A stretch of DNA of 27,026 nucleotides from an uncultured Lachnospiraceae bacterium (lineage in GTDB: Bacteria; Bacillota; Clostridia; Lachnospirales; Lachnospiraceae): contig CAJUJP010000046.1 of NCBI GenBank assembly GCA_910586615.1, positions 1 through 27,026 of the forward strand, written 5' to 3'. The position numbers were made by a program, and so were the translations under genes. Position 1 is the stretch's first letter, and each line of letters begins with the position of its first letter. Below, in pieces: positions 15,472 through 23,421 of this stretch. The notes beneath the pieces were generated by a model. The model was not told where the DNA came from. It did not search any database and was given only the letters and a program-made list of their open reading frames with translations.

Positions 15472-16419
15472 CTATCTCATCAGATACAGGAAATATCCGG
15501 CATAGCACGCCAGCATACAGGCGCCGCCCAGTCTGCCAAGGCGTTTGCGTCCAGCCACCAGCACCCACAGAAGCACTGCCGTGGCAATACAGATGATGCT
15601 GTCCGTAAAGAAATTCGCCGCGTAGGCAACCGGGGTGATCAGCGCCGAAGTACCCACAACAAACAGAATATTAAAGATGTTGCTGCCTACGATATTACCC
15701 ACAGCGATATCCGCCTTGCCCTTGATCGCCGCCGTCGCAGAAGTCACAAGCTCCGGCAGGGACGTACCGAAAGCTACGATAGTCAGACCGATCAGACGCT
15801 CACTCATGCCGAAGATCTTCGCCAGTTCCGTTGCCGCATCCACCGCAACGTCGGAACCCAGCACGATCATGCCGCCGCCGATCAGGATGAGCAGCAGAAT
15901 CTTCCAGAGCGGTGCATCCTTGTCCTGCTCCGCATTCTCCTCCTCCGCCGGCAAAATCGCGCCTTTCTTCGTCATCACAAACAGATACCCCAGATAACAG
16001 AGCATCAGCGCCCACAGGATGACACCGTCAGTAAGCCCGACCACATTGTCCATACAACCGAGTCCCATCAGAATCCCTGATATCACGATCATAAAAGGAA
16101 TCTCGTATTTCACCGTAGACTTCTGCACCGCGATCGGTGTAATCACCGAAGTAATTCCCAGAATCAGCAGCACATTCATGATATTGCTGCCCACGATATT
16201 GCCTATGGTGATCTCCGCACTTCCCTTAAGCGCCGCGGACACGCTCACTGCCGCTTCCGGCAGGGACGTTCCCATTGCCACAATCGTCAGACCGATCACA
16301 AGCTGCGGAATCCCGAACATCTCCGCCACTTTACTGGCCCCTTCCACAAACCAGTCCGCTCCCTTCACCAGAAGGACAAATCCTACCGCCAGTAATGCCA
16401 TTTGAATCGCAACTTCCAT
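15472..16419 (-). CDS. Cation antiporter of the CaCA (calcium/cation) superfamily, YrbG-like
   Basis: A 315-residue membrane protein with about ten hydrophobic segments in two homologous halves. Each half has the alpha-repeat signature: GLTIVAMGTSLPEAAVS plus IGNIVGSNIMN near residues 43-84, and GLTIVAFGTSLPELVTS plus VGNIVGSNIFN in the second half, with the conserved Glu of each GTSLPE at the ion site. A hydrophilic loop (PAEEENAEQDKDAP) separates the halves. I chose the ATG at 16419 because GGAGG lies 5 nt upstream; an ATG at 16458 lacks a ribosome site. It lies behind a yybP-ykoY riboswitch, which makes Mn2+ export or Ca2+/Mn2+ exchange likelier than plain Na+/Ca2+ exchange; that substrate assignment is inference. 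Confidence 0.9.
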   Translation of the reverse strand: MEVAIQMALLAVGFVLLVKGADWFVEGASKVAEMFGIPQLVIGLTIVAMGTSLPEAAVSVSAALKGSAEITIGNIVGSNIMNVLLILGITSVITPIAVQKSTVKYEIPFMIVISGILMGLGCMDNVVGLTDGVILWALMLCYLGYLFVMTKKGAILPAEEENAEQDKDAPLWKILLLILIGGGMIVLGSDVAVDAATELAKIFGMSERLIGLTIVAFGTSLPELVTSATAAIKGKADIAVGNIVGSNIFNILFVVGTSALITPVAYAANFFTDSIICIATAVLLWVLVAGRKRLGRLGGACMLACYAGYFLYLMR

Positions 16420-16563
16420 TTTCTCCTCCGTTCCGGAGCCATATGCTCCTGCCAACATGTCATCTGTTCTTTATGCCCGTTCTCTCTTTCGCGCCCGCTG
16501 AATATTTCTTTTCTCCTGCATTCTGCTGCGTTTCTTTCATCTGTATCAGAATGCACCGGACAA

Positions 16564-16604
16564 CAAAAAAGAGACCCCCGGCATCTTGAAATGCTAAAAG
16601 TCTC
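16564..16604 (-). terminator. Riboswitch-controlled intrinsic terminator
   Basis: On the minus strand GAGAC (16600-16604) pairs with GTCTC (16571-16575) and an inner GCAT/ATGC stem closes a short loop; a T6-T7 run follows. The 5' arm GAGACTTTTAGC is also the 3' strand of the aptamer's P1 region, so aptamer folding and terminator folding exclude each other. Confidence 0.8.
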
Positions 16605-16726
16605 GTTCTTTCCATCATTTCTCTTCATCAGAAGCAGGTCACGATCTTATGACCGGAAACAGAAAGCGTGCAAACATGACTCTCGTCAGGGTATGTTGCC
16701 TGCACAGGATAACTACTCCCTCTTAA
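16594..16726 (-). ncRNA. yybP-ykoY (Mn2+) riboswitch aptamer
   Basis: On the minus strand TTAAGAG-GGAGTAG starts the element; the GGAGTAG stretch is a conserved hallmark of the yybP-ykoY class. A central hairpin contains CAACATAC and a TGAC-GAGA-GTCA stem, within the GTGCA...TGCAC arm. The 3' side reads AACGAGACTTTTAG, resembling the conserved GCGAGACCUUUG block. TTAAGAG (16720-16726) pairs completely with CTTTTAG (16594-16600), counting two G-U pairs, to form P1. This class is known to sense Mn2+ and to switch on cation exporters. Here the downstream gene is a CaCA antiporter and the terminator overlaps P1, so metal binding should permit read-through. Confidence 0.85.
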
Positions 16727-16736
16727 CTTGTGACAT

Positions 16737-16765
16737 AATTTAACATAAGTATTCCCGGCTGTCAA
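16737..16765 (-). promoter_or_regulatory. Promoter of the riboswitch-antiporter transcript
   Basis: Minus-strand TTGACA (16760-16765), 17-bp spacer, TAAATT (16737-16742). The predicted start a few bases later falls right at the beginning of the aptamer. Confidence 0.65.
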
Positions 16766-16797
16766 GAGTTCTATGCATTTATATACAGACTCTTTAC

Positions 16798-16876
16798 GAT
16801 GTTTTGTTACAATTCACACCCATGCCAGATTTCGCATTAATTTACGGTTATCCAGTGTGAATTGTAACGATGTTTT
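16798..16876. mobile_element. Candidate 63-bp MITE with 14-bp terminal inverted repeats and 8-bp target duplication
   Basis: GTTACAATTCACAC (16806-16819) and its exact complement GTGTGAATTGTAAC (16855-16868) bound a 63-bp unit with a 35-bp AT-rich core. The unit is flanked on both sides, with no gap, by GATGTTTT (16798-16805 and 16869-16876). Perfect inverted ends plus a perfect abutting 8-bp direct repeat is the footprint of transposase-mediated insertion. No parent element is in the window. It could instead be a hairpin-forming terminator for the MATE gene, but that would not explain the direct repeats. Confidence 0.6.
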
Positions 16877-16906
16877 TCCATATGGCGGAACTCCTTTTCC
16901 CCCTCC

Positions 16907-18289
16907 CTACCGGATCTTTGCCAGCGACTCCTCCGAGAGTATCTTCTTAATATTACACAAAAACAGCGTAGTCGCCGTAGCCGCGGAAATGAAATCCGAA
17001 ACCGGCTCTGACCAGTAAACACCCATCACACCCATAAAACGCGGCAGGATGATGGCCAGCGGAATCAGCAGGATAATCTTGCGCAGCACTGCAATAAAAA
17101 GCGAAATCTTCGCCTGTCCCAGCGCCAGAAATGTGGGCTGGATGCCGTTCTGCATACCAAATGCGAGCATACCCGCCATGAAAATGGGCATAACCTCCCC
17201 GGTCAATGCCACCAGCTCCGCTTCATTGGTAAAGAACCTCGCATAAAACTGCGGAAAAACCATGGCCGTAGCCGTAGTCAGAAACCGGAATCCGAAACAC
17301 ATGCCGATCATCCACCGGTACAGATTCTTCACCCGGTCAAAATTTTTCGCCCCGTAATTATAACTGACAATGGGTGTCATCCCCTGGGTAAATCCATTAA
17401 TCGGTGCGGAAAACAACTGCATGACACTCTGCATGATGGTCAACGATCCCACATGCATGTCCCCGCCGTAAGCCTGCAGTCCGTGATTGAGCACAATACT
17501 GATAAAACTCTCGGTAGCGTTCATGATAAAAGGCGAGATGCCCAGCGAAAACACACTGCCCAGTATTTTACCTTCCATCCTGAGACAGCGGCGGCGGACT
17601 TTCAGTGAAGATTTCTTTCCCAGCAGAAAGCTCATGACCCAAGCTGCACTCAGCGCCTGGGAAATCACCGTAGCCGTGGCCGCACCTCTGACGCCCATAT
17701 GAAACCCGAAAATAAATACGGGATCGAGAATGATATTGGCCACTGCTCCGATCAGCACGGAAAGCATAGCCGTTTTCGCCTGGCTCTGGCAGATGATAAA
17801 AGCGTTCAGTCCCAATGCCAGTTCTACAAAAAGCGTCCCCGCAAGATAAATGGACAGGTAGTCCGTTGCATAACCGATGGTGGCATCACTGGCTCCGAAC
17901 ATATATAAAAGCGGCCGCTGAAAGGCATAAAAAAAGACCATCAGCACCACGGTACACACAGCCAGAAAGCTGACACTGTTCCCCAGAATTTTCTCCGCCC
18001 GTTCCCTGTCGCCTTTTCCCAGCCAGATTGCCGCAAGAGGCGCCGCACCGTTGCTGATAAAAGCGGAAAAAGCAGAAATAAACATGGTAATACAAAAAGT
18101 AACGCCCACGCCTGTCAGGGCATTGGCTCCCACTCCTTCCATGTGTCCGATGTAAATCCGGTCGATCACACTGTATAGGATATTGATGATCTGCGCCAGA
18201 ATCGCCGGCAGCGTCATGCTCACCATCAATCTGCCGATGGATTCCGTCGCCATCCGCTCCTCACGTGTTTTTACCGCTGCTTCTGCCAT
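16907..18289 (-). CDS. MATE family efflux transporter (first of two)
   Basis: A 460-residue polytopic membrane protein with about twelve hydrophobic segments in two six-helix halves, matching MATE exporters that expel drugs or metabolites in exchange for Na+ or H+. Family-like stretches are PAILAQIINILYSVIDRIYIGHM in the first helix and loop, and NIILDPVFIFGFHMGVRGAA in helix 6. I chose the ATG at 18289 because GAAAGGATAAAG directly precedes it; an in-frame ATG at 18433 has no ribosome site and adds 48 hydrophilic residues. It is transcribed divergently from the lipase at 18576. Its promoter region contains three direct repeats, so a dedicated regulator is likely, though none is encoded adjacent. 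Substrate unknown. Confidence 0.92.
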   Translation of the reverse strand: MAEAAVKTREERMATESIGRLMVSMTLPAILAQIINILYSVIDRIYIGHMEGVGANALTGVGVTFCITMFISAFSAFISNGAAPLAAIWLGKGDRERAEKILGNSVSFLAVCTVVLMVFFYAFQRPLLYMFGASDATIGYATDYLSIYLAGTLFVELALGLNAFIICQSQAKTAMLSVLIGAVANIILDPVFIFGFHMGVRGAATATVISQALSAAWVMSFLLGKKSSLKVRRRCLRMEGKILGSVFSLGISPFIMNATESFISIVLNHGLQAYGGDMHVGSLTIMQSVMQLFSAPINGFTQGMTPIVSYNYGAKNFDRVKNLYRWMIGMCFGFRFLTTATAMVFPQFYARFFTNEAELVALTGEVMPIFMAGMLAFGMQNGIQPTFLALGQAKISLFIAVLRKIILLIPLAIILPRFMGVMGVYWSEPVSDFISAATATTLFLCNIKKILSEESLAKIR

Positions 18290-18420
18290 CTTTATCCTTT
18301 CACTCCTTTTCCTCAGTAAATCTATTATCCCTGTTTTCAGATTCTTTTCGCCTGCCGGTCTGCCCCATTGCCGCCGCTTGCAATGCCGCACACAATTTGT
18401 TACCATAATGATTACAGCAG

Positions 18421-18509
18421 GTTCTGACACCATATATCAATGTTTGCTATTGAAACATGTTCTGCCGGCATATAGTATTATTATAACAAATTCTGACGGT
18501 ATCTATCAA
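18421..18509. promoter_or_regulatory. MATE promoter with three direct repeats
   Basis: Minus-strand promoter TTGATA (18504-18509), 18-bp spacer, TG-T-TATAAT (18480-18485, extended -10). Around it the plus strand holds three related words: GTTCTGACACCATATATCAA (18421-18440), GTTCTGCCGGCATATAG (18459-18475) and ATTCTGACGGTATCTATCAA (18490-18509). Copy 3 overlaps the -35 and copy 2 lies just downstream of the -10, so a bound protein would block the promoter. Confidence 0.55.
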
Positions 18510-18575
18510 CACAACAAATACGAAATTTCCTTTTTTTGTAATCGTACTATTACTGTTCACTTAAAGGAGGAATCC

Positions 18576-19970
18576 ATGAAACACCTGACGAAAACATTAT
18601 GCAAAACCATATCTGCACTGATCGTACTTGCGGCGCTGAATACCAGCTTCACCCGGACATTCCTGCTCCAGACCGGTTTCACTGACAGTCCGCCGCCCGC
18701 ACTGCTTCCTGTGCTGACAGTCATCTGCCGGGGGCTGTTTGCCTATATCAATCTTTTCCCCTCGTTAACCCTCCGCCGGGTCTCCACCACGCGCAATAAA
18801 GTTTTGGAGGACGGCATCGCGCTTTTACAGATTTTTCTGGCTACCACAGCCGTTGAAATCCTCTATTTCGCCGTTTTGTTTCTATACAGTCTGATTTACA
18901 ACATTCATGTTATATCGGAGGATCCTTTTTTCTGGCTGAAACAGATCTTGCTCGTCTTCCTGGCCGAATGCCTCCTTTTCTGGAACGGCATCATACGGGT
19001 CTATCTGACCTCGGTACAACTGGGCATCAAATGGCGCGTCATTGGCATTGTCTGCGGCCTCATCCCGCTGGTGCATCTCTACGTGCTTTACCGGATCATC
19101 CGGATCACGGGAAACGAAGTAATCTGTGAAAACGAAAAATACCTGCTAAACCAGGTGCGTGCCGAAAACCAGGAATGCCGGACCCGTTACCCGATCCTTT
19201 TTGTCCACGGCGTTTTTTTCCGGGATTTCCGCTTTTTTAATTACTGGGGCAGAGTGCCCGCTGAATTAAAGAAAAACGGCGCCACACTGTTCTACGGCGG
19301 CCAGCAGTCCGCCGCTTCCGTAGCAAAATGCGGTGCGGAACTGACGGAGCGCATCAGACAGATCGTACAGGATACGGGCTGCGGCAAAGTCAACATCATC
19401 GCCCACTCCAAGGGCGGCCTTGACAGCCGTTATGCCATTTCCGCCTGCGGCGCGGCCTCCTGTGTGGCCTCCCTTACAACCATAAATACGCCGCACAGGG
19501 GATGCATTTTTGCAGACTACCTGCTGGACAAAATTCCCGATTCCGTCTGTGAGAAAGTGGCTTCAAAATATAACGCCGCACTGACACTGCTTGGCGACTG
19601 CGAACCCGATTTCATGGAAGCCGTACAGGATCTGACCGCCTCCGCCTGCAGCCGGCTGAATCAGATGCTGCCCGATCATCCGCAGGTATATTATCAAAGT
19701 GTGGGGTCAAAAATGAACTGTGCCTTCAGCGGCCGTTTTCCCTTAAATATGTCCTACCCCATGGTAAAGCATTTTGACGGTGGAAACGACGGACTTGTAT
19801 CCGTGGACAGTATGAAATGGGGACAGGATTTTATCTATTTGTCCGTCCCAAAAGGCCGGGGCATCTCCCACGGCGATATGATCGATCTGAACAGGGAAAA
19901 TATTGCCGGGTTTGATGTGCGGGAATTCTATGTAGAACTGGTAAAAGACTTAAAGAAGAAAGGATTTTAG
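18576..19970 (+). CDS. Membrane-anchored alpha/beta-hydrolase, triacylglycerol lipase-like
   Basis: A 464-residue protein. The first ~175 residues contain four or five hydrophobic helices (about 11-30, 43-65, 80-106, 120-145, 153-175). From about 205 onward it resembles family I bacterial lipases: HGVFFRDFRFFNYWGRVPAE as the oxyanion-hole region, VNIIAHSKGG with nucleophile Ser278 (A-H-S-K-G rather than G-H-S-x-G), NTPHRGC, GGNDGLVSVDSMKWG with candidate Asp405, and ISHGDMID with candidate His432. The triad order matches known lipases. The start at 18576 follows AAAGGAGG; the longer open frame to the left overlaps the divergent MATE gene and is rejected. Which side of the membrane the catalytic domain faces is unclear. 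No lipase foldase gene is adjacent. Confidence 0.88.
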   Translation: MKHLTKTLCKTISALIVLAALNTSFTRTFLLQTGFTDSPPPALLPVLTVICRGLFAYINLFPSLTLRRVSTTRNKVLEDGIALLQIFLATTAVEILYFAVLFLYSLIYNIHVISEDPFFWLKQILLVFLAECLLFWNGIIRVYLTSVQLGIKWRVIGIVCGLIPLVHLYVLYRIIRITGNEVICENEKYLLNQVRAENQECRTRYPILFVHGVFFRDFRFFNYWGRVPAELKKNGATLFYGGQQSAASVAKCGAELTERIRQIVQDTGCGKVNIIAHSKGGLDSRYAISACGAASCVASLTTINTPHRGCIFADYLLDKIPDSVCEKVASKYNAALTLLGDCEPDFMEAVQDLTASACSRLNQMLPDHPQVYYQSVGSKMNCAFSGRFPLNMSYPMVKHFDGGNDGLVSVDSMKWGQDFIYLSVPKGRGISHGDMIDLNRENIAGFDVREFYVELVKDLKKKGF

Positions 19971-19992
19971 AAAATTTCCTGTACCACAGAGA

Positions 19993-20031
19993 ACAGGCAG
20001 GATATGAGGAAACCCTCTATGTCCTGCCTGT
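19993..20031. terminator. Terminator between lipase and solute-binding lipoprotein genes
   Basis: A 10-bp stem ACAGGCAGGA/TCCTGCCTGT encloses a smaller AGG/CCT hairpin, 22 bp after the lipase stop and 8 bp before the convergent lipoprotein stop. It can serve both. Just before it, ATTTCCTGTACCA resembles the tail of the REP-like repeats but lacks their hairpins. Confidence 0.65.
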
Positions 20032-20039
20032 CTGTCCGT

Positions 20040-22412
20040 TTATTCCGCCATATAGATCGACACAGCCTTCTCGATCTCATTCAGCGCTTCATCCAGACTC
20101 TTCTCATCCTGCATATAGCTGACGCCCTGGTCGAATACCGCCTTTTCCAGCATCTGATCCGGGATATAAGCCGTATTCAGCGCCGCCAGTTCCGCCTTAA
20201 AGGACGCAATCATCTCATCTGACGGCCAGTAGAATGTAAATCCCAAACCAAAACCCTCCCCGTCAGTTGTATACACGGAACCATAGTCATCCGGTTCACC
20301 TCCCTGGCCCAGTATATCCTTATCCGGCGTAAACTGGATGTCAAACCCTTTCTGGTTCAGGGGCAGTCCGTCATACATCCCCTGTACCTGAGCAGAAAGG
20401 AATGTATCCAGAAATCCCATCGCCAGATCCGGCTGTTTGGATGCCGCGCTTACTGCCATCATCGTCACGGGCTTGAAAACATGTGTGCACTGTCCCTCCA
20501 TGGCTGTTAATTTCGTACTCTCAAAGCCTTTGTTCCTGTTTATGGAATTGACCTGCAAATAAGAGTACTGCGAGTCATCCCATCCGGTAATCATTCTCTG
20601 TTCACCGCCGATATACGACATCACATCCAGATAAATTTCCCAGTCTAGTGCGTCCTGCGCCACGCCGTAATATTCCGCCATCCGCTCATTTCGTCTGTTA
20701 TAGTATTCAATCACATCCTCATCCAGCCCGTCCATCTGGGCATCGAATATCCTCTTGCACAGTTCCAGGTACTCTCCGATAACCCCTTTGTCAACCGCAC
20801 GCTCTGCCGTGATCCATTTCGGTTCACTGGTGGCCGCAAAACGCTTCAGGATTCCCCGCGCGCCGCTGATACCGATAATATCCTTCTCAGGGTACTTTTC
20901 CCGCTGCTGCTCCACCACCCCGGCCAGATCTGCCAGGTCATGCACATTTTCCATACCCTCTGCACCGGAAGCCAGCCCCGGAACGGCAATGGTGGCCGGC
21001 GCCACATAGGCTTTCCCGTCTTTTTTCAAGGCATCGATCACATTGTCAAACAATGGCTCCTTCTTACTGTACTCTGCCAGATAGTCTGTCAGATCCATCA
21101 GCAATCCTTTGGAGGCATAAGAGTCCAAAGGCATATCGTCCATCACGATAAGATCCGGACCTTCTCCTGCCATAATTTCCGTATTCAACTTTTTGAGCGC
21201 ATCTTCTCTGGTCACAGAATCACCGCTGTCCATACCGATCTGATAAGATACGAATACATCTGAATGCTGTGTCTGGTAAAAAGAAACGGCCTGTCGGATA
21301 TTGTTATCTTCACGCAGGCTGTAAACCGTGATCATCTTCTCCGGCACAGTCGGCACATCGGGATCATAAGTAAACTTTATCAGCTTTCCGCCTGCAAAAA
21401 GAATCAGAAATACATCTCCCTCCAACTGTATCATATCTGCCGGAGCATAATCGGGATTACTCAGCATAGACAGGTTGCCGTCCACGATCTGCTCAATCAT
21501 ATTTCCTCCGACCACATGCCGGTGTATCCCCTTTTTACCTGCAATATAAACCGTGCCGTCCTCTCCCGGCAGCAGATACATGTCACACCAGTCCGTGCCG
21601 TTCATGTTCCGGCCGTCATAGTTATCAGCCACAAAATCTGTAAGCCCCTCATCTTCTATGAAGTCTTCTGCTTCCAGATCATATACCACGGGCATGGTTT
21701 CCTCTCCCCAGTCATTGTCAATAAAAAGCAGATTATCTTTCACCCAGATCCAGGAGGGGTTATAATCCAGCGACAATATTGCCTTGCTGGAACCGTCACG
21801 CTGCACCTCATGGACTCCTCTGTTCGTACTCGCAAAGATACTGCCGTCTTCTCTGACAACCGCCTGTCTGAAATATCCCTCTTCCTCCGTCAGTTCCGTC
21901 TCCACGGGCACCTGGGTACCGTCCGGTAAAATCAGCTTCAGATACTGCATCCAGTCATCCCCCACCGATTCTCCCCAGAGCATTGCCACCGTACCGTCCG
22001 GCCCCATAGTCATGCTGCAGATATATGTTCCCTCCTGCAAAATGGCCGTCAGCCAGTCAGGCGTCTCCTCATTCCATGTCGTTCCCTGATCCTTTGATAC
22101 AAACATGCTGCTGTTACTTAAGATCACCAGGCTGCCGTCCTCCCGTCTGGACAAATCCAGACTCTGGGATGATATCTGATCCGACAGGTCAATATGCTCC
22201 TCCACATACCGTCCCATGGCAGAAGTTCCGTCATGATCCGCATTTCCGTCCGGCCCCAGATTTTCCTGATCCGTGCCGATGCCCGTATTATCCTTATTGC
22301 CGATGCCGGCTTCCGTACTTTGTCCACCGTCTCCGCCACAGCCCGCCATGGAAAAAACCATGGACGCGGCAAGCAGGAGGCTGACCGTTTTCTTCAATCC
22401 TTTTCTGATCAC
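20040..22412 (-). CDS. Lipoprotein with N-terminal beta-propeller-like region and C-terminal solute-binding domain
   Basis: A 790-residue secreted lipoprotein. The start chosen is GTG at 22412, giving the signal RKGLKKTVSLLLAASMVFSMAG ahead of lipidated Cys25; GGAAAGGAAG lies upstream. An ATG at 22562 would put 50 polar residues before the signal and is rejected. After a Gly/Asp/Asn-rich linker, residues about 80-350 contain propeller-like repeats, including the Asp-box SKDQGTTW (106-113) and repeated GPDGTV/REDGSI/GEDGTV turns. From about 358 a sugar-type solute-binding domain follows (ITVYSLREDNNIRQAVSFYQ, AGEGPDLIVMDD, DLTDYL). No permease genes are adjacent; instead it is divergent from a two-component system, so it may serve as an extracellular co-sensor. 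That role is inference. Confidence 0.8.
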   Translation of the reverse strand: MIRKGLKKTVSLLLAASMVFSMAGCGGDGGQSTEAGIGNKDNTGIGTDQENLGPDGNADHDGTSAMGRYVEEHIDLSDQISSQSLDLSRREDGSLVILSNSSMFVSKDQGTTWNEETPDWLTAILQEGTYICSMTMGPDGTVAMLWGESVGDDWMQYLKLILPDGTQVPVETELTEEEGYFRQAVVREDGSIFASTNRGVHEVQRDGSSKAILSLDYNPSWIWVKDNLLFIDNDWGEETMPVVYDLEAEDFIEDEGLTDFVADNYDGRNMNGTDWCDMYLLPGEDGTVYIAGKKGIHRHVVGGNMIEQIVDGNLSMLSNPDYAPADMIQLEGDVFLILFAGGKLIKFTYDPDVPTVPEKMITVYSLREDNNIRQAVSFYQTQHSDVFVSYQIGMDSGDSVTREDALKKLNTEIMAGEGPDLIVMDDMPLDSYASKGLLMDLTDYLAEYSKKEPLFDNVIDALKKDGKAYVAPATIAVPGLASGAEGMENVHDLADLAGVVEQQREKYPEKDIIGISGARGILKRFAATSEPKWITAERAVDKGVIGEYLELCKRIFDAQMDGLDEDVIEYYNRRNERMAEYYGVAQDALDWEIYLDVMSYIGGEQRMITGWDDSQYSYLQVNSINRNKGFESTKLTAMEGQCTHVFKPVTMMAVSAASKQPDLAMGFLDTFLSAQVQGMYDGLPLNQKGFDIQFTPDKDILGQGGEPDDYGSVYTTDGEGFGLGFTFYWPSDEMIASFKAELAALNTAYIPDQMLEKAVFDQGVSYMQDEKSLDEALNEIEKAVSIYMAE

Positions 22413-22573
22413 TATACTCTCTTCCTTTCCTGAATCATATTCACTGCCGGCCGTATGCACCGCCTTCGGATGCATTCCGGCGGACATCAGATCGAATCCG
22501 GTGTTTATGCTTACACCGGCCACTCTTTTGTCCCCCGTAATCATCTCCGACACAGACAGCATATCAGAATACT

Positions 22574-22633
22574 CTCTAAGGTTTCTCTAAACATATTAAG
22601 AAAGTCTTAGAAAATATTAGAGATTTTTTAAAG
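22574..22633. promoter_or_regulatory. Six helically phased half-sites between lipoprotein and two-component genes
   Basis: CTCTAA at 22574 and 22585, then TTAAGA at 22596, TTAGAA at 22607, TTAGAG at 22617 and TTAAAG at 22628. Start-to-start distances are 11, 11, 11, 10 and 11 bp. The first two are the inverse complement of the TTAGAG type, so the array changes direction in the middle. OmpR-type regulators bind direct hexamer repeats at this spacing. TATATT at 22644-22649 is a possible -10 for the response regulator gene, with the last hexamer in the -35 area, as for an activated promoter. Confidence 0.6.
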
Positions 22634-22720
22634 ATTAATATGTTATATTAATTCATATGAATGCCTAATCGAGCCTCACTGCTCTTTTCATCTTTTAAAA
22701 TAAGTAAGAAAGGATTGCTG

Positions 22721-23407
22721 ATGCGTATTTTATTAGCCGAAGACGACAAAGATTTGAATAAAGCCCTCACCTGGCAGCTCACAGGACAGGGCTACAACGT
22801 AGATTCCTGCTTCGACGGCGAAGAAGCCCTTTTCTACGGCCGGCAGAACATCTACGACGTAATCCTGCTGGACCGTATGCTGCCCTGTCATGAAGGAACG
22901 GAAGTCCTTGCCGCACTGCGCCGGCAGTCTGTCAATGTCCCCGTCATTCTGATCACGGCGCTGGGTACTCTGCAGGACAAGATTGCCGGACTTGATCTGG
23001 GTGCTGATGATTATCTTGTGAAGCCCTTTGACTTCGAAGAACTGCTGGCAAGGATCCGCTGCGTCACCAGACGCTCCCTTATACTGAACACCCATCCCGA
23101 TATCCTGTCCTACCATGATGTGACCTGGTCCTGCCGGGAAATGTGTCTGACCGGTCCCGCCGGAAACAGCACCCTTTCCAAACGTGAAGGGGACCTGCTT
23201 GAAAGCTTCCTGCACACGCCGGAACAAATCCTCGCAAGAGAAACCCTCCTGCTCAAAGTCTGGGGACCGGACAGCGATGTAGAAAGTGGAAATCTTGACA
23301 ACTATATTCATTTTCTGCGCCGCCGTTTTAAGACCGTGGGCAGCGTACTGCAGATCAAAACAATCCGCAGCGTCGGGTATGGGCTGGTCATCCCCGACAC
23401 TCTGTGA
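22721..23407 (+). CDS. OmpR/PhoB-type response regulator
   Basis: A 228-residue two-component regulator. The receiver domain (1-115) begins MRILLAEDDKDL, has the phosphoacceptor Asp51 in VILLDRMLP, the conserved Thr/Ser region ILITALG and the Lys of DDYLVKPFDFEEL. The C-terminal winged helix (about 130-228) has TLSKREGDLLE, VWGPDSDVESGNLDNYIHFLRRRF and IKTIRSVGYGL. The ATG at 22721 has AAAGGA 7 nt upstream; an earlier in-frame ATG at 22661 lacks one. It is followed by the histidine kinase with 14 bp between the stop and the kinase start. It is divergent from the propeller/solute-binding lipoprotein, and six phased hexamers upstream are its likely sites. Confidence 0.95.
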   Translation: MRILLAEDDKDLNKALTWQLTGQGYNVDSCFDGEEALFYGRQNIYDVILLDRMLPCHEGTEVLAALRRQSVNVPVILITALGTLQDKIAGLDLGADDYLVKPFDFEELLARIRCVTRRSLILNTHPDILSYHDVTWSCREMCLTGPAGNSTLSKREGDLLESFLHTPEQILARETLLLKVWGPDSDVESGNLDNYIHFLRRRFKTVGSVLQIKTIRSVGYGLVIPDTL

Positions 23408-23421
23408 TGAAAGGATTTATC

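Noticed and set aside
18183..18575. N-terminal extension of the lipase gene (an open frame beginning at 18183)
   Set aside because: It overlaps the divergent MATE coding sequence and its promoter; the ATG at 18576 has an AAAGGAGG site.
19973..19986. Seventh REP-like copy after the lipase gene
   Set aside because: Only the tail-like word ATTTCCTGTACCA is present; neither hairpin is found, so it may be chance or an old remnant.
22413..22562. Longer start for the solute-binding lipoprotein
   Set aside because: It would bury the signal peptide behind 50 polar residues and would overlap the upstream regulatory region; the GTG at 22412 has a ribosome site and gives a normal lipoprotein signal.
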